Below, one piece after another: positions 23,186 to 33,955 of a DNA stretch of 64,000 bases (the first letter of the stretch is position 1; every line of letters begins with the position of its first letter). The stretch covers positions 5,456,001 to 5,520,000 of the forward strand of contig OZ316896.1 of the NCBI GenBank assembly GCA_973895155.1, read 5' to 3'. The notes below the pieces were generated by a model. That model was not told where the DNA came from. It ran no database searches and worked only from the letters and a program-made list of their open reading frames with translations. This DNA comes from Marsupella aquatica (lineage: Eukaryota; Marchantiophyta). A program made the position numbers and the translations under genes.

Positions 23186-23731
23186 TTGCTGGGCTCTGTT
23201 TGGCTGAAGACTTTGGTGGGTATGCTGCCTCTTCCAGACCGACAGGCCCTATGTAGGGTCCTCCTACGGGTTGCATCGTGCATGGCTGCTGCTTGGGCTT
23301 ACTTGTGTGGATTGGTAACCAGACAGAGTGTAGCTCCATCCGAGATAATGCCTGTAGACCTTAGATGTGTTGTGAATGCTGTGGTGAATGAGGATGCACA
23401 GTCCGAAGAGGACATTTACTTTTCAACAGATGAGTTAGACAAGCATGATGCTGTAGGTGGTTCCTTGTTGCCTGATTTGGTAGATGATATAGTTCTTGTG
23501 GTGTCTGGCGCACAAGATATCTGCAAATATAGACTAATTAGTACCCAGTGGAGGGACTTGGTAGCAACATGTGCACCGTGGAGGGCACTGCTACCACTGC
23601 TTGTAGGCACGGATCGAAGACCACCATGGCATGAGCAGGGTTTAGACCTTGATGACTTAATGTACATGCCTAGGTACCTTAGGGCTGAGTGGCATCAACA
23701 ACAGGATTGGTATCCGTATTTGATGTGGTAG
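23186..23731 (+). CDS. F-box-like protein fragment
   Basis: An uninterrupted 181-codon ORF. Residues about 90-140 read LPDLVDDIVLVVSGAQDICK, then YRLISTQWRDLVATCAPW, close to the F-box pattern (LP-x-D-L...I...V...V-CR-x-W). F-box proteins bring substrates to SCF ubiquitin ligases. No C-terminal repeat domain is visible and the acidic segment before the box is unusual. The identification rests on pattern only. Confidence 0.5.
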   Translation: MLGSVWLKTLVGMLPLPDRQALCRVLLRVASCMAAAWAYLCGLVTRQSVAPSEIMPVDLRCVVNAVVNEDAQSEEDIYFSTDELDKHDAVGGSLLPDLVDDIVLVVSGAQDICKYRLISTQWRDLVATCAPWRALLPLLVGTDRRPPWHEQGLDLDDLMYMPRYLRAEWHQQQDWYPYLMW

Positions 23732-24050
23732 TAAGATGAGGACATCTCACACCGGTCTCGCACCTGGCACCTGTGTCTATGACTATACATGATTGGACTC
23801 TGATATGGTCATGGATGTACGTGCAAAGGCAGTACATGTGAGGACAGCGGAGGAGTTGACACCCTCAAACATTTAGGAATTTTGTCTCATTCACTTGAGA
23901 ATAGGTACATGACTCAGGCACCTATATTTTTTGTTTTTTTGTTTTTTTGGAACGTTATGCTACGTATTTTGGCAAGTACAGTCGGGGGTGAAATCCTTAA
24001 CAGGGAGTGTATTTTTCACTTGCATAATAAAATGACAGGGTGCTGAGTGC

Positions 24051-27000
24051 GTGTGTATAGTGATGGCTCCAAGGTTGCCTCTTCACAACCCATTTAGGAT
24101 TAGGCATCATGATTCTAAATTGTGGATGCATGAACAAGCCCGGGCCGCCCAAGGTAGGAGTAGGAGGATGAGATGCCCATGCACACAGTGCCAAGGATTC
24201 AAGTCGTTGAGTTTGAACACTATGCACCTTCACCTGCTGCGGCATGAAAGGCACCCTCGGCGAGACCCTCGGTGGAGGGTTTGGAATGTACCAGCAAAAG
24301 AAGACTCCTCTGATGAAGAGTGGAGAGATGACTTTGTGGATTCTAATACAGCTAGGCGTAGAGACTACGTAGAGCAGGACATAGACTGTGCAGAGGATGG
24401 TCCTGGGGTACAACATGAGAACGTGGATGACCAAGATGGAGATGCAGAGGCAGTCACTGAGGATGGTGGGATGGATGTCCCAAGAATGGTTCAAGAGATT
24501 TTTGAAGACCTTGATGCTTTCTATGACACAGTGTAATTAGAAGAGGACAATGAACCGCAGCCACACATTGGAGACGGCCAAGCTAAACCTGACTTTGACA
24601 TTGGGGAAGGTGTAGCAGAGAGGGAGTGGGTGTTTGGGGGCCCAAAACACATCAAAGAAGCTTGCATTCCTATCTACGAGGGGTCGAACTGCTCCAAGCT
24701 GGGTTTTGTCGTGTTGTTGTTGAACATCTGTGGCAATCACAATGTTCCCAATATATTTGTGACAGAGTTGTTGACCTTCTGGCGCCAAAATGTGTTACCA
24801 GATGGTAATTCAATTCCAAAAAATATGTATGAGGCTAGGAAATTGATGTCTAACCTTGGGCTGAACTATGTGTCTATTGACGCATGCCCTGATGGGTGTG
24901 TTCTCTTTCGCAAAGAGCATGCAGATAAATTGACATGCCCTCATTGTGGTAAGCATAGGTACAAGAATGTAGGGAAATGTACACACCCTGCCAAGGTTCT
25001 TCGTCATTTTCCTCTCATTCCTAGACTACAACGTCTGTTTAGATGCCCTGCCATTTCCAAGCTGATGACATGGACTCCTGATAACAAGAGCAGTGATGGC
25101 CTGCAGCGTCACATTGGAGATTCCAACCATTGGAAATTTGTTGATGAGAGGTGGCCACAGTTTGCTGCAGAGAAGCGGAACTTTCGATTTGGTCTATCAC
25201 TGGATGGAGTAAACCCATTTGGAGACAAAAACAACCGTTATTCATGTTGGCCGGTTACGCTGCTAAATTACAACCTTCCCCCATGGATGACTACAAAGAG
25301 GTTTTTTGTCATGATGGTGCTGCTAATCCCTGGACCAGCTTCTATGACCGAGCAATTCATAGATATCATGTTGGCTCCAGCAGTGGAAGAGTGGAAGACT
25401 TTGTGGATAGAAGGGGTGTTAACCCATGATGTTCTGAAGGGGCTTCTTTGACCCAGCCCCTTTAGATTGCATGCAATTTGTTTGCTGGATATAGCAGATT
25501 ACCCAGGCCATGGCATCATATCTGGACGAGTGACAAAGGGCTATGTGGGGTGCACACCATGTGGGAAAAATGTGACAAGTGAGTGGTCGCATGCCTTGCA
25601 CAGTATGAAATTTCAGGGGCATAGAAGGTATCTGCCTGCTGATCATCCTTACAGGCACACACGGTCTCAAATTGCACACTTCAACAACAAAATAGAGCTT
25701 TGTGGCCCACCATAGAGGGTCACCAGAGAGCAAGTCCTGAGGTGCGCAGCCAGGAAGGCTGATTGGGACAAGAGAAGTGTCACTGATCGAGAACCTGAGG
25801 ATCCAGTGGTGAAACACGGTGTGAAAAGACAGACCTTGATGGACTTGGACTTGGAGTACTGGAGGGTAATGTACTTAGCCTCCAGCCCCTGTATGATTGC
25901 AGATTGGAGCAATGGTGGATTGATGTTGGTTACAATCCTCCTATTTGGTTAATTAGTGTTTCTGTTGTTGAATTCTTTGCTTTGTGGAGTGCAGGAATTC
26001 GAGCCCAGCAAACACAATGTGGACGTCATGCACATTGAGAAAAATATTTGTGAGAGCTTGCTGAAGTTCTTGTCGGGTGAGAAAGATACAGGAGCAGTTC
26101 GAGCTGATATGCAACAGAAGGGGATTTGCCCTCACCTTTGGTTGAAGCCCCATGCAAGCAATCCCAATGTACTTCTCAAGTTCCAAGCTCCCTATGTGTG
26201 CACACAGGAAGAATGGAAGACATTCTTGTATAGATTGAGCTGTCTGAAAGTGCCCTCTGGCTATGCTGGTGCCTTCAAGAAGCATATTACAAAGAATAAA
26301 CTTGGCAGTATGAAAACACATGACTTTGATGCAGCACATTCTGCCCCTATGCCTCAGAGGTCTCATGCAGAAACCAGTCCGTAATGTCATTCTTTGACTG
26401 TGCAATGTATTTTGCCGTATATGTGTGAAAGTGTGGGATCCCCAAGGATTGGAGCAGTTGAAGCAAGATGCTGCTTATGTCCTCTATGACTTGGAGATAT
26501 ACTTCCCCCTTGCTTTCTTTGATGTTATGACTCATCTCCTAATCCATGTGGTAGAATTGCTAGGGCAGTATGGGCCAGTCAGTACCAGATGGATGTACCC
26601 TATGGAGCGATACATGGGTATAGCGACGGAGACAGGAAACAGGTAAACAGGATTTTTTTTTCCTGTTTTTAAAATGCTGTTACCAGGAAAAAATCACTGT
26701 TACCAGGAAAAATGACAATTTAAAAATGTCTCCTAAAACATGTTATTTCCAAAAAAAATTAACAATGCAACATTTTTGGCTAGCTTTGGGCGCTACTATT
26801 AGCAGCGCCGGGCGCTAGCAAAAAAAATTGGTCGACCGAAAAAAAAACTTTTTTTTTCTCAAAAAAAAAAATTCAAAAAAAAAATTCAAAAAAAAAATTC
26901 AAAAAAAATTCAAAAAAAAATTCCACCCATTTTCCTGTTACCAGTTTTTTTTCCTGTTACCAGTTTTTGTTATTAAATCTTGTTTCCTGTTTGCTGTCTT

Positions 27001-28165
27001 TTGTAAACACCTCCGATACATGAAGTTGTTGAAAGGTCATGTGAGAACATACTACAGGCCTGAGGCTTCCATGGCATTGGGGTACATTAAGGATGAGACG
27101 TTGGGGTTCCTAACAGAGTACATGGCTGGGTCTGGTGAAGCTATGACAAGAGTTTGGAAATCTGGTGAAGATGATGGAGTGAGTGGCGAGGTTGTTGAAG
27201 GTGTGGGACATGCTGTTCAACTGCCTGTTGCGATTCGAGACAAGGCTCATTCATATGTGTTGGCAAACACAGAGCCTATGCAACCATGGTGGAGGTGAGT
27301 GATTGAATTGACTTGCCTTTGTTGTGATGCTTCTTGTCTGTTCCAAGGGTGATCTTAGGTTGTCATGTGTTGTTTAGACCTAACTATGCTTGTACCTCAT
27401 ATTGCAGGGAATATGATATGCAAAAAGCTACACACTCTGGGTAGCAGGATCCCTTCCCACAGTTCGAGCAGTGGATTCGGGTGACAATTTGAGAGCATAG
27501 TAGACATCACCCAGATATGGAGAAGGATGTATCTTCTATCTGTGCCACCACGATTGTCTATTTTGACCTACAAACGGATGAGAGCTTATGGAAATCATTA
27601 TCGAGTGAGGGATGAGCAGGGTGACCATTGTGTATCATATGATTGTGGTTTGATTTCTGTGTTTGAGCAGAGAACCTCTGAAGAACAGAGGGGGTGGATG
27701 AAGATGGGTTACGTGGGGGAGTTGATAGACATTTGGGTGTTGAATTATGGTAACACAAGTGTCCCAGTGATATTGATGAAGGGATCATGGGTGAAATCAG
27801 AGTGGCAGAGACCAAGGGCCACCATGAAGCGTGATCATGATGGGTTCTTGTTGGCCAATTTTAGGTCCAGAGTACCAGAATGGTCTGAGCCTTTTGTTTT
27901 CCCTAGCCAAGTTGAACAGGCTTTCTTTGCAGATGTGGAGGAGTCACATGGCTGGAGGGTGGTATGCCATAGCCAAGCACGGAACAGGCGGATGGATGGA
28001 AGTAAAGTAGAGTTCAGTTTGGATGACCATGCTGCATTCGAGCATCCTAGTCACGAGACTGTACTTCCAACTCGGGCAGGGACTGACTACATCCCCTTAA
28101 CATTGAGAGAGACATATGATGAACCTGAGGAGATGGAATATGATGAGGTTGATGATGTGCAATAG
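24051..28165 (+). pseudogene. CACTA transposase, TNPD/TNP2-like
   Basis: Begins with a transposase-associated CPCTQC finger, then the Transposase_21 core in one frame: CPHCGKHRYK, FPLIPRLQRLF, FRFGLSLDGVNPFGD. TAA at 24,534, TGA at 25,449 and TAG at 25,713 break it. An intron probably ends at the acceptor near 25,994. KHNVDVMHIEKNICESLL follows, then a DUF4218-like stretch (DVMTHLLIHVVELLGQYGPV) and WMYPMERYM, which is split by a MITE at 26,617 and continues with KLLKGHVRTYYRPEAS at 27,023. The last exon (27,527-28,165) is DUF4216-like. TNPD cuts element ends. Without the lesions the length suits En/Spm. Confidence 0.85.
26617..27013. mobile_element. Non-autonomous MULE (MITE), 397 bp, copy 1
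   Basis: CGATACATG flanks it (26,608-26,616; 27,014-27,022), a 9-bp duplication. Removal restores the transposase phrase around ERYM-KLLKG. Ends: GGTATAGCGACGGAGACAGG, and inverted GAGGTGTTTACAAAAGACAG, both leading into AAACAGG. Inside are two palindromes (26,780-26,819) and a run of ATTC(A)8-10 units. Same family as the 13.9-kb element at 227 and the MITE at 42,487. Confidence 0.88.
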
Positions 28166-31100
28166 GCAACAACTGGCGATTGGCAAGTATGAGGTTGAGG
28201 ATGACTACCTGCATAGAGTCATAGAACGGGAATTGCTGCCTGGAATGATGTTTAGGATAGTTGGATATGCATGAAATTGATTGATACTTTGAATTTAGTG
28301 TGCTGATTCTCCCTGTTTGGTTGTGGGTGCTGTGCAGAAGCTATGGGGGAAGAGGGTGATGACATGGAGACAGACATGGGGCTTGGAGAGTGGGGTGAAG
28401 AGGAAAGATTGGATATGGATGGAGACCCAGATGCAGGGGGCTCACAGAAAAATGCACCTGTGCAGGATTTAGGGCCCTCATCAAGTGCCAGGTAGGTGGG
28501 CAGCTAGAGAGAAATCACATAATCCATACCCTAGAAGGAGCCAGAGTTATTAACAAGGGACGCCTGATAATTATGATGATGACTATGATGGAGCAGAAGA
28601 TGGATGGGATGAATATGAACACCCAAAGCGTGGTAGAGACGGGTACAGAGGGCAATGGAAAGGTGAGGAGGATGATTGGACAAGTAAGTGTCTTGTGCTA
28701 GTGATTTTGTGATGGTAGTAGAGATTTAGCTCAATATGGACTTATCTGATGTGTAGCTAGGGCAAAGAGTTTATCTTATAGGTCCATGAGTGTGGCATGT
28801 ACCTGTTGGTATGCAGACTCTGATTGGGACAATCATGAAAACAACAAAGGCCATCCACGTTCAGATAGGAGGCAATCATTCACAGGCGGGAGAAACGGCC
28901 CTAATTCATCAAGACAAAGCAATAGGACAAGTGGTCCAGAACCATCTATGCGCCAAGGGAGAGGTAACTTGGTCATTGCAGAATTGCTCTGAAGTCCAGT
29001 GTATATTTGGCAGCAGGATTTATGATTCATACTTACCTAATGGATCCTGTAAATGTGCAGGGACTCTAGGGAGGTTTGGACAATGCAATCTAGGCCATGG
29101 GGGGAGATCAGGCCGTGGAGGGACCCCAGGCCATGGGGGGACACCAGGCCGTAGCACTTTAGGGAGTACCAAGGCAGGAGACAGTAACAAATTTGGTAAA
29201 GTAGAAGTGAATTCCGATGGTTGGATAACTCCCACATGTGATGGTAAGAACCGTTGGCATTCTGACCTAACAGGAGAAGTATTGCGTTGGTTAGATTTGA
29301 GCATTACAGAGTTTAGGAGTCAGAACAAAGCTGAGTGGGCTGCTATCTGCAAGGACATTCTTGAACGGTGGGACTATGTTGGTAATGATGGTAATTAAGG
29401 GCCCAGTTGAAGATTGCATATCAGATTATGCAATGAGGATTTTGAAACAAGAGAGGCATAGGTTGAAAAGAATGTGGATAGACAATGGTTCTAACAGGAG
29501 AATGCCACCACCCCCATCATTGGAATTGGATCAATGGACACGGTTAATCAAAGGGTTCATGTTGGAGGCTGGGCAGAGCAAGAGTGAACTGATGATGTCA
29601 AATGCTCGAGGCAAAGTGAAACACCTGTCACAGGCTGGGAGAGGAAGTTATGCTCCAGTGAAAGAACAATTGGTAAGGCAGTGACATGCCTGATAGTAAG
29701 CCTCAAACTTATCATCTTGCTACCATTATTACATTTTCATTGACAATCAACACTTGGTTTCATTCATATGTATGTTGATGTGGACTGCAGAAGAAATTGA
29801 CAGGTGAAGAACCATCAGCACAAGAAGTGAGAGAGGAGTTCATGAAACAAAGGAGTGAGGTGACAAGTGTGACTTCCAAATAGGTGATTATGTTGTAATT
29901 TTGTATGTTTTGTGACTATTTGGCCTTGAGCATCAGAAAGAATTGTAGTAGGAAGTAAGCAACCAGTTCTTGGGGACAATTATCTGAGATATGTAAGCTG
30001 TGTTATGATAGGGAACTGTTACAACTCTCATAGAGATGTGTGAACGGTTGAAGTCATTAGAGTGTGGACTCCCTCGAGTGGAAAGTAAATTGGCTGATCG
30101 TTTGGATATTGTGGAGGCATCTGTAGCGAACCTTCTTGCATTAGTGGAATCTAATTTCAAGCTTGTGATTGAAAAATTGGGTGGTTCCCAACCAAACAAT
30201 GAGGGCAACATTGTACAAAGTGTGCCCTTGTTAACAAAAAAGGGAATTGGCAAATCTAACACAGGTATGGAAATGACACCGGCCCATTGTTCATTGTGTC
30301 CTATGTTCAAATGTTAGAAGTAAGTTTTCATGAATTGAGTGAATGGTTTGAATGCAGGAAGAGTGGAGGCAGAGAAGGACCCTGTAATCAGTAAGCAGAA
30401 TGGCAAGAAGGTTGTTGAGACAGGTAACCTGCTATGATCCAGTACATTACATTTGAAAAGTGCATGGAGTTTTGTGAAGCTTAAGCCGGTTGGAGGTAAT
30501 CTTTTCTGTAAGAACTGGTTGGATCAACTGGGATCTGAAGTGACATCATGATTGATGTATCAGGTGATTCAAAGAGCAATGAAAAGGATGTGCCCAGTGC
30601 CTCAGTGACCATAGCCAAGGAGGTATCAGGTAAGCTGATGCTTTAAATTCCTCTCCTAGCATTGTTGAGAAACAATTCAATGGTGAATAGATTGAACCTG
30701 AATATTGTGGTGTGTTTATTGATCAACAGAAGCAGACATGGAGGATATGGCAATGGCAAAGAAGGGGAAGAAGACTGTTCATAATGGTAAGGAGATAGTG
30801 ACAACTTTGTGGTTGGTGACATGTACATGGCGCACATGTGATGAGTGATTCACTTATGTTGGACAATGCACTGAATTGTAGTTGATGTAGAGTTGACAGA
30901 CTCTCAACCAAGTGGGAGCAGGGTGAAGCGACGTCAAAACTTGGGAGCAACATTAGATGCAAGTAAGATTGTAGATGCTTCAATTGAAGCAAGTACAATG
31001 TTGGCAGATATTGAGATGATGTTGCAGGGAAATCCTGCTACACAATCGGAAGTGTCAAATATGGATGCAAATTCTTTGAAGAAGAGTGTAGCCAATTCTC

Positions 31101-31757
31101 GATCACCAGCACAAAACACTCGTGCCAAAGTCATGACTCGCAACCAAGGTATGAATAATGTCAAGTATAAGCCACCCGGGAAAGCCAAGAAAAACAGCCA
31201 GGGTAAGGTGGAGGTGATAGCCACAGCAGAGCAAGTCCATAATCTTCTATCATGGGAGGATGACTCGCAGGTATGTGTGGGTACAGGCATTTTGCGACCA
31301 GATCATGCTAAATTCCATGGCAAAGTGGTCCTGGATGACCATGTAGTAGTGTTGTTGACTACAGTGATTGTATCTGATTGTAATTTGTCATTTCCGAATA
31401 GAGACGATGATCCACCTCAGAAAATACACTAGTACATATTAAGCTGATTTCCGATGCTCAATTTTTGCGAACAATCGGCGTCCGATTCTTTTAGCATCGA
31501 AAATTCCGATTATCAACAAATGGCAATATGCCATACTCTCGGCTTTGGATACCTTCATTTCCGATATAATTGACAACGGAACCTTTCCGATGCGTTAAAA
31601 AACGGATCATATCCGTTAGAAAACACATCGGATCCCTCAACAGAAACTTTGATTGATATGTCCGATGTTTTTTGTAACGAAAATGATGTGCGTTACAATA
31701 TTGATCGGAAACTTTCCGTAGTTAATAATAACGGATATTATATCCGATTGTGCTAAC

Positions 31758-32174
31758 ATGGCAAAGTCCGATGTTGGGAGAATGGGAAAGTCCGATGCTG
31801 GGAGTATGGGAAAGTCCGATGCTAGAAGAATGGGAAAGTCCGATGCTGGGAGTATGGGAAAGTCTGGTTATGACAAAAAGAAAATTTTTGATTGTGTTAG
31901 AATGAAAAGTTTTGATGTGTTAGATGGGGTATGTGGTTGCACCGACATACTCTTCCCAAAAGATGCAATCATTCTTGCATGCATGAATAACTTCATACTT
32001 GAGGCAAATGGACTTGAGTGTTGTTTTTGCCTCATTCCAAGACCCAACATATTGTTCCCTTACGGAAATATGTGCTCAACATGCCAAGTCCAAAATACAT
32101 CATCTAGAAGGAGGTTGCTTGTCCCATGTAGTCTTTGTTGCAAGTCCAACAACAACATAGTTGATAAAAGATGA
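31758..32174 (+). CDS. Small ORF with MGKSDAGS peptide repeats and Cys-rich tail
   Basis: A 138-codon ORF whose first 40 residues are encoded by the 24-bp DNA array, giving the repeated peptide MGKSDAGS. The tail is Cys-rich (CGCTD, CCFCLIP, CSTCQ, CSLCC) and could bind metal. No family is recognised. It may be chance, since the repeat length is a multiple of three. Confidence 0.25.
   Translation: MAKSDVGRMGKSDAGSMGKSDARRMGKSDAGSMGKSGYDKKKIFDCVRMKSFDVLDGVCGCTDILFPKDAIILACMNNFILEANGLECCFCLIPRPNILFPYGNMCSTCQVQNTSSRRRLLVPCSLCCKSNNNIVDKR
31760..31867 (+). repeat. 24-bp tandem array, left arm
   Basis: About 4.5 copies of GGGAAAGTCCGATGCTGGGA plus four bases; inverse of the array at 32,713-32,843. 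Confidence 0.9.
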
Positions 32175-32379
32175 GACAATCAGGAGCCATTGACGCTGAG
32201 GCTTTGGAAGGACCAAAATATCATCCATAACTAATAAGCCATAATTATCCCATATCAAATCTAATGAAGGAGGGCTTTACTATCGATGAATGACCCCTGC
32301 CAGATTTCTATTGGTTTCTCCTAGGGGAATGTAATAGGGTAACTAGAATAGGTCACGTGATGCAAAGATCTAATCTCAT

Positions 32380-32600
32380 GATAGAGAAAAATGGATCAAG
32401 AATGGGTCCAAATTATGGGTCTTAGTAAACTCACAAGTGTATAAAATCCCCAAACACTCTAAGTCAAACAACAAAAGTGCTAAGCTTGCATGTACAATGT
32501 AAGGAATAAGAACCACAAAGTTAAGCTCATGTTGGAGGAATAGCAATTGGGATGGGTGACCAATTAGTTGAGAAAATTTGAAGAGTTCACATGTCAAGGG
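32380..32600 (+). mobile_element. 5S-rRNA-derived TRIM (Cassandra-like) fragment, copy 1
   Basis: 32,503-32,562 resembles the 3' half of plant 5S rRNA: AAGTTAAGC (A-box region) then GGGATGGGTGACC (C-box region). The upstream 80 bp also match the copy at 37,640-37,875. Cassandra TRIMs carry such 5S promoters in their LTRs. LTR ends are not defined. A second GATGGGTGACC lies at 32,656. Confidence 0.65.
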
Positions 32601-32712
32601 AGATGGGCACCTAGCTCATAGTTCCAAATGAAAGTAGAAACCCAATTAAAGGAAGAGATGGGTGACCTGAGCATGTCGCGTCCGCTGACATGCATATCCC
32701 ATTTTGATTGCT

Positions 32713-32843
32713 TCGGACTTTCCCATTCTCCTAGCATCGGACTTTCCCATTCTCTCACCATCGGACTTTCCCATTCTCCTAGCATCGGACTTTCCCATTC
32801 TCCCACCATCGGACTTTCCCATTCTCCCACCATCGGACTTTCC
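32713..32843 (-). repeat. 24-bp tandem array, right arm
   Basis: About six inverted copies of the same unit (CGGACTTTCCCATTCTCC...), facing the left array across about 840 bp. Confidence 0.9.
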
Positions 32844-33034
32844 GATAGAAGTCCGATTGTCGATATCCGATACTATTAAAATGGCATGTTGCGATGCTAG
32901 TAGTATCGGATATATGGTTTTTCAAATTTTATTTTACAAAGGCGTCCGATGTGGAGAGAATCGGAAAAAGGAGGTAAAATGTACTAGTGATAATTGCATA
33001 TGCAGTAGGATCTCTTGTGCTCTGGCCATCAGAG

Positions 33035-33904
33035 TGTGTTAGTCTGCAGTGACTAAATGCAAGTGTAGATAGAATCATGTGAATTGTGTTACATTTTGAC
33101 ATTGCCTTGGAAAGATCCAAGAAATATTTGTACCAATTTTATTTGGTAAAGAGGATGAAGGAGCCGTTGTGTGTGACATTGATATTTCTGAATTCTGTAT
33201 GTATGAAACAAGTGATTGATGTCAAACTATGGCTCTATGGTGATTGTCTATGATACTTGAATCTGTTTTGTATCATTTCAGTATTAGTGTGTATGGTATA
33301 AACAAATGCTTTGTGACCTTCTTTATAGTCTATGATGTTTAAATCTGTGAATTCATATTAGTGTACATGGTATAGAAGATGGCTTTCTGAAAATTTATGT
33401 GAGGTTCTAATGTTAACATGGTGAATGGTGAGCTTATAGAGTGAGTTCATTCCAAGTACACAATAAAACATGAATGAAATATGTTATTTGTGCACAAGAG
33501 TGAGTTCATTCCAAGTAGTATAGTGGGGTCTTAATTCATCACTCATTTCCAGTTGACATGAAAGACTTATACATACCCCACAAAGTGTCTACTTTAGTCG
33601 TTTTATAAACCCTCACAAAGTGTCTACTTTAGTCGTTTTATAAACCCACAAAGTATACTTAAAGACTACCCTCCATAACCTTTTGAGTCGTTCCCAATGA
33701 CTCACCATCGCAGCCCATAAAAGACTGAAAAAGACTCACCAAACCTACCCACACAAAGACTACAATAGACTGAAGATCTAGTCTATAAAACGACTTATAA
33801 ACCAGTCCTATAAAGGACTCAAGTTGATTATAGTAACAAAACATACGACTCATAGTCCTATAAAGGACTGGAGTCCTTCCCAGTCATTTCCAAGTCCTAT
33901 ACGG
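33035..33904. other. CACTA right subterminal region
   Basis: AT-rich, no ORF of note. From 33,560 on there are repeated AAAGACT, TATAAAGGACT and GTGTCTACTTTAGTCGTTTT units; the last is a direct duplication at about 33,585 and 33,618. The left end has matching AGTCCTT motifs. These are candidate TNPA binding sites. Confidence 0.6.
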
Positions 33905-33955
33905 TATTGAATAGTAGTTTAATGGGGTCTAAATACCCCCCGGTTTCTACTAGTG
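33905..33955 (-). repeat. CACTA right TIR
   Basis: Inverse of the left terminus, ending ...TACTAGTG at 33,955. Read on the minus strand it gives CACTAGTAGAAACCGGGG then TATTTAGACC. Confidence 0.9.

Larger units (their letters stand above)
31427..32989. mobile_element. Non-autonomous CACTA element, 1,563 bp
   Basis: It starts CACTAGTACATATTAAG and ends, inverted, CACTAGTACATTTTACC. ATA stands on both sides (31,424-31,426; 32,990-32,992). Many CCGAT/ATCGG motifs fill both subterminal zones. Two facing arrays of a 24-bp unit (31,760-31,867 and 32,713-32,843) could fold into a long hairpin. It carries no transposase. A 5S-derived TRIM fragment lies inside at about 32,380-32,600. Confidence 0.9.
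28343..33034 (+). pseudogene. CACTA second gene, TNPA-like (Transposase_24 / DUF8039-like)
   Basis: Acidic and Arg/Ser-rich exons at 28,343-28,497, 28,560-28,683 and 28,835-28,971 show GT donors and AG acceptors. A Gly-rich segment and a region ending KSELMMSNARGKVKHLSQAG (29,062-29,684, one frameshift near 29,390) resemble the Transposase_24 family, which corresponds to TNPA, the protein binding subterminal repeats. A coiled-coil exon follows at 30,036-30,317. The last exon, from 30,893, ends with a DUF8039-like VHNLLSWEDD and GKVVLDDHVV block. It is cut at 31,426 by a smaller CACTA and resumes at 32,993 with IAYAVGSLVLWPS, in frame. Confidence 0.6.
15421..33955 (+). mobile_element. CACTA (En/Spm) transposon with host-like cargo, 18.5 kb
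   Basis: It begins CACTAGTAGAAACCGGGG at 15,421 and ends with the inverse, CCCCGGTTTCTACTAGTG, at 33,955. GAT stands on both sides (15,418-15,420 and 33,956-33,958), the 3-bp duplication expected of CACTA elements. Excision in silico rejoins LINE-A ORF1 in frame. Plus-strand content in order: EDM2-like PHD cassette, BRCT pair, F-box-like ORF, TNPD-like transposase, TNPA-like protein. Subterminal zones carry repeated AAAGACT/AGTCCTT motifs. All genes have nonsense codons or frameshifts. Confidence 0.9.

Noticed and set aside
26828-27298. 156-codon Lys/Phe-rich ORF
   Set aside because: Its first part is the A-rich core of a MITE, fused by chance to the downstream TNPD exon.
31760-32843. CRISPR-like array
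   Set aside because: The 24-bp units are contiguous without spacers, inverted between two arrays, and lie in a CACTA element of a eukaryotic genome.
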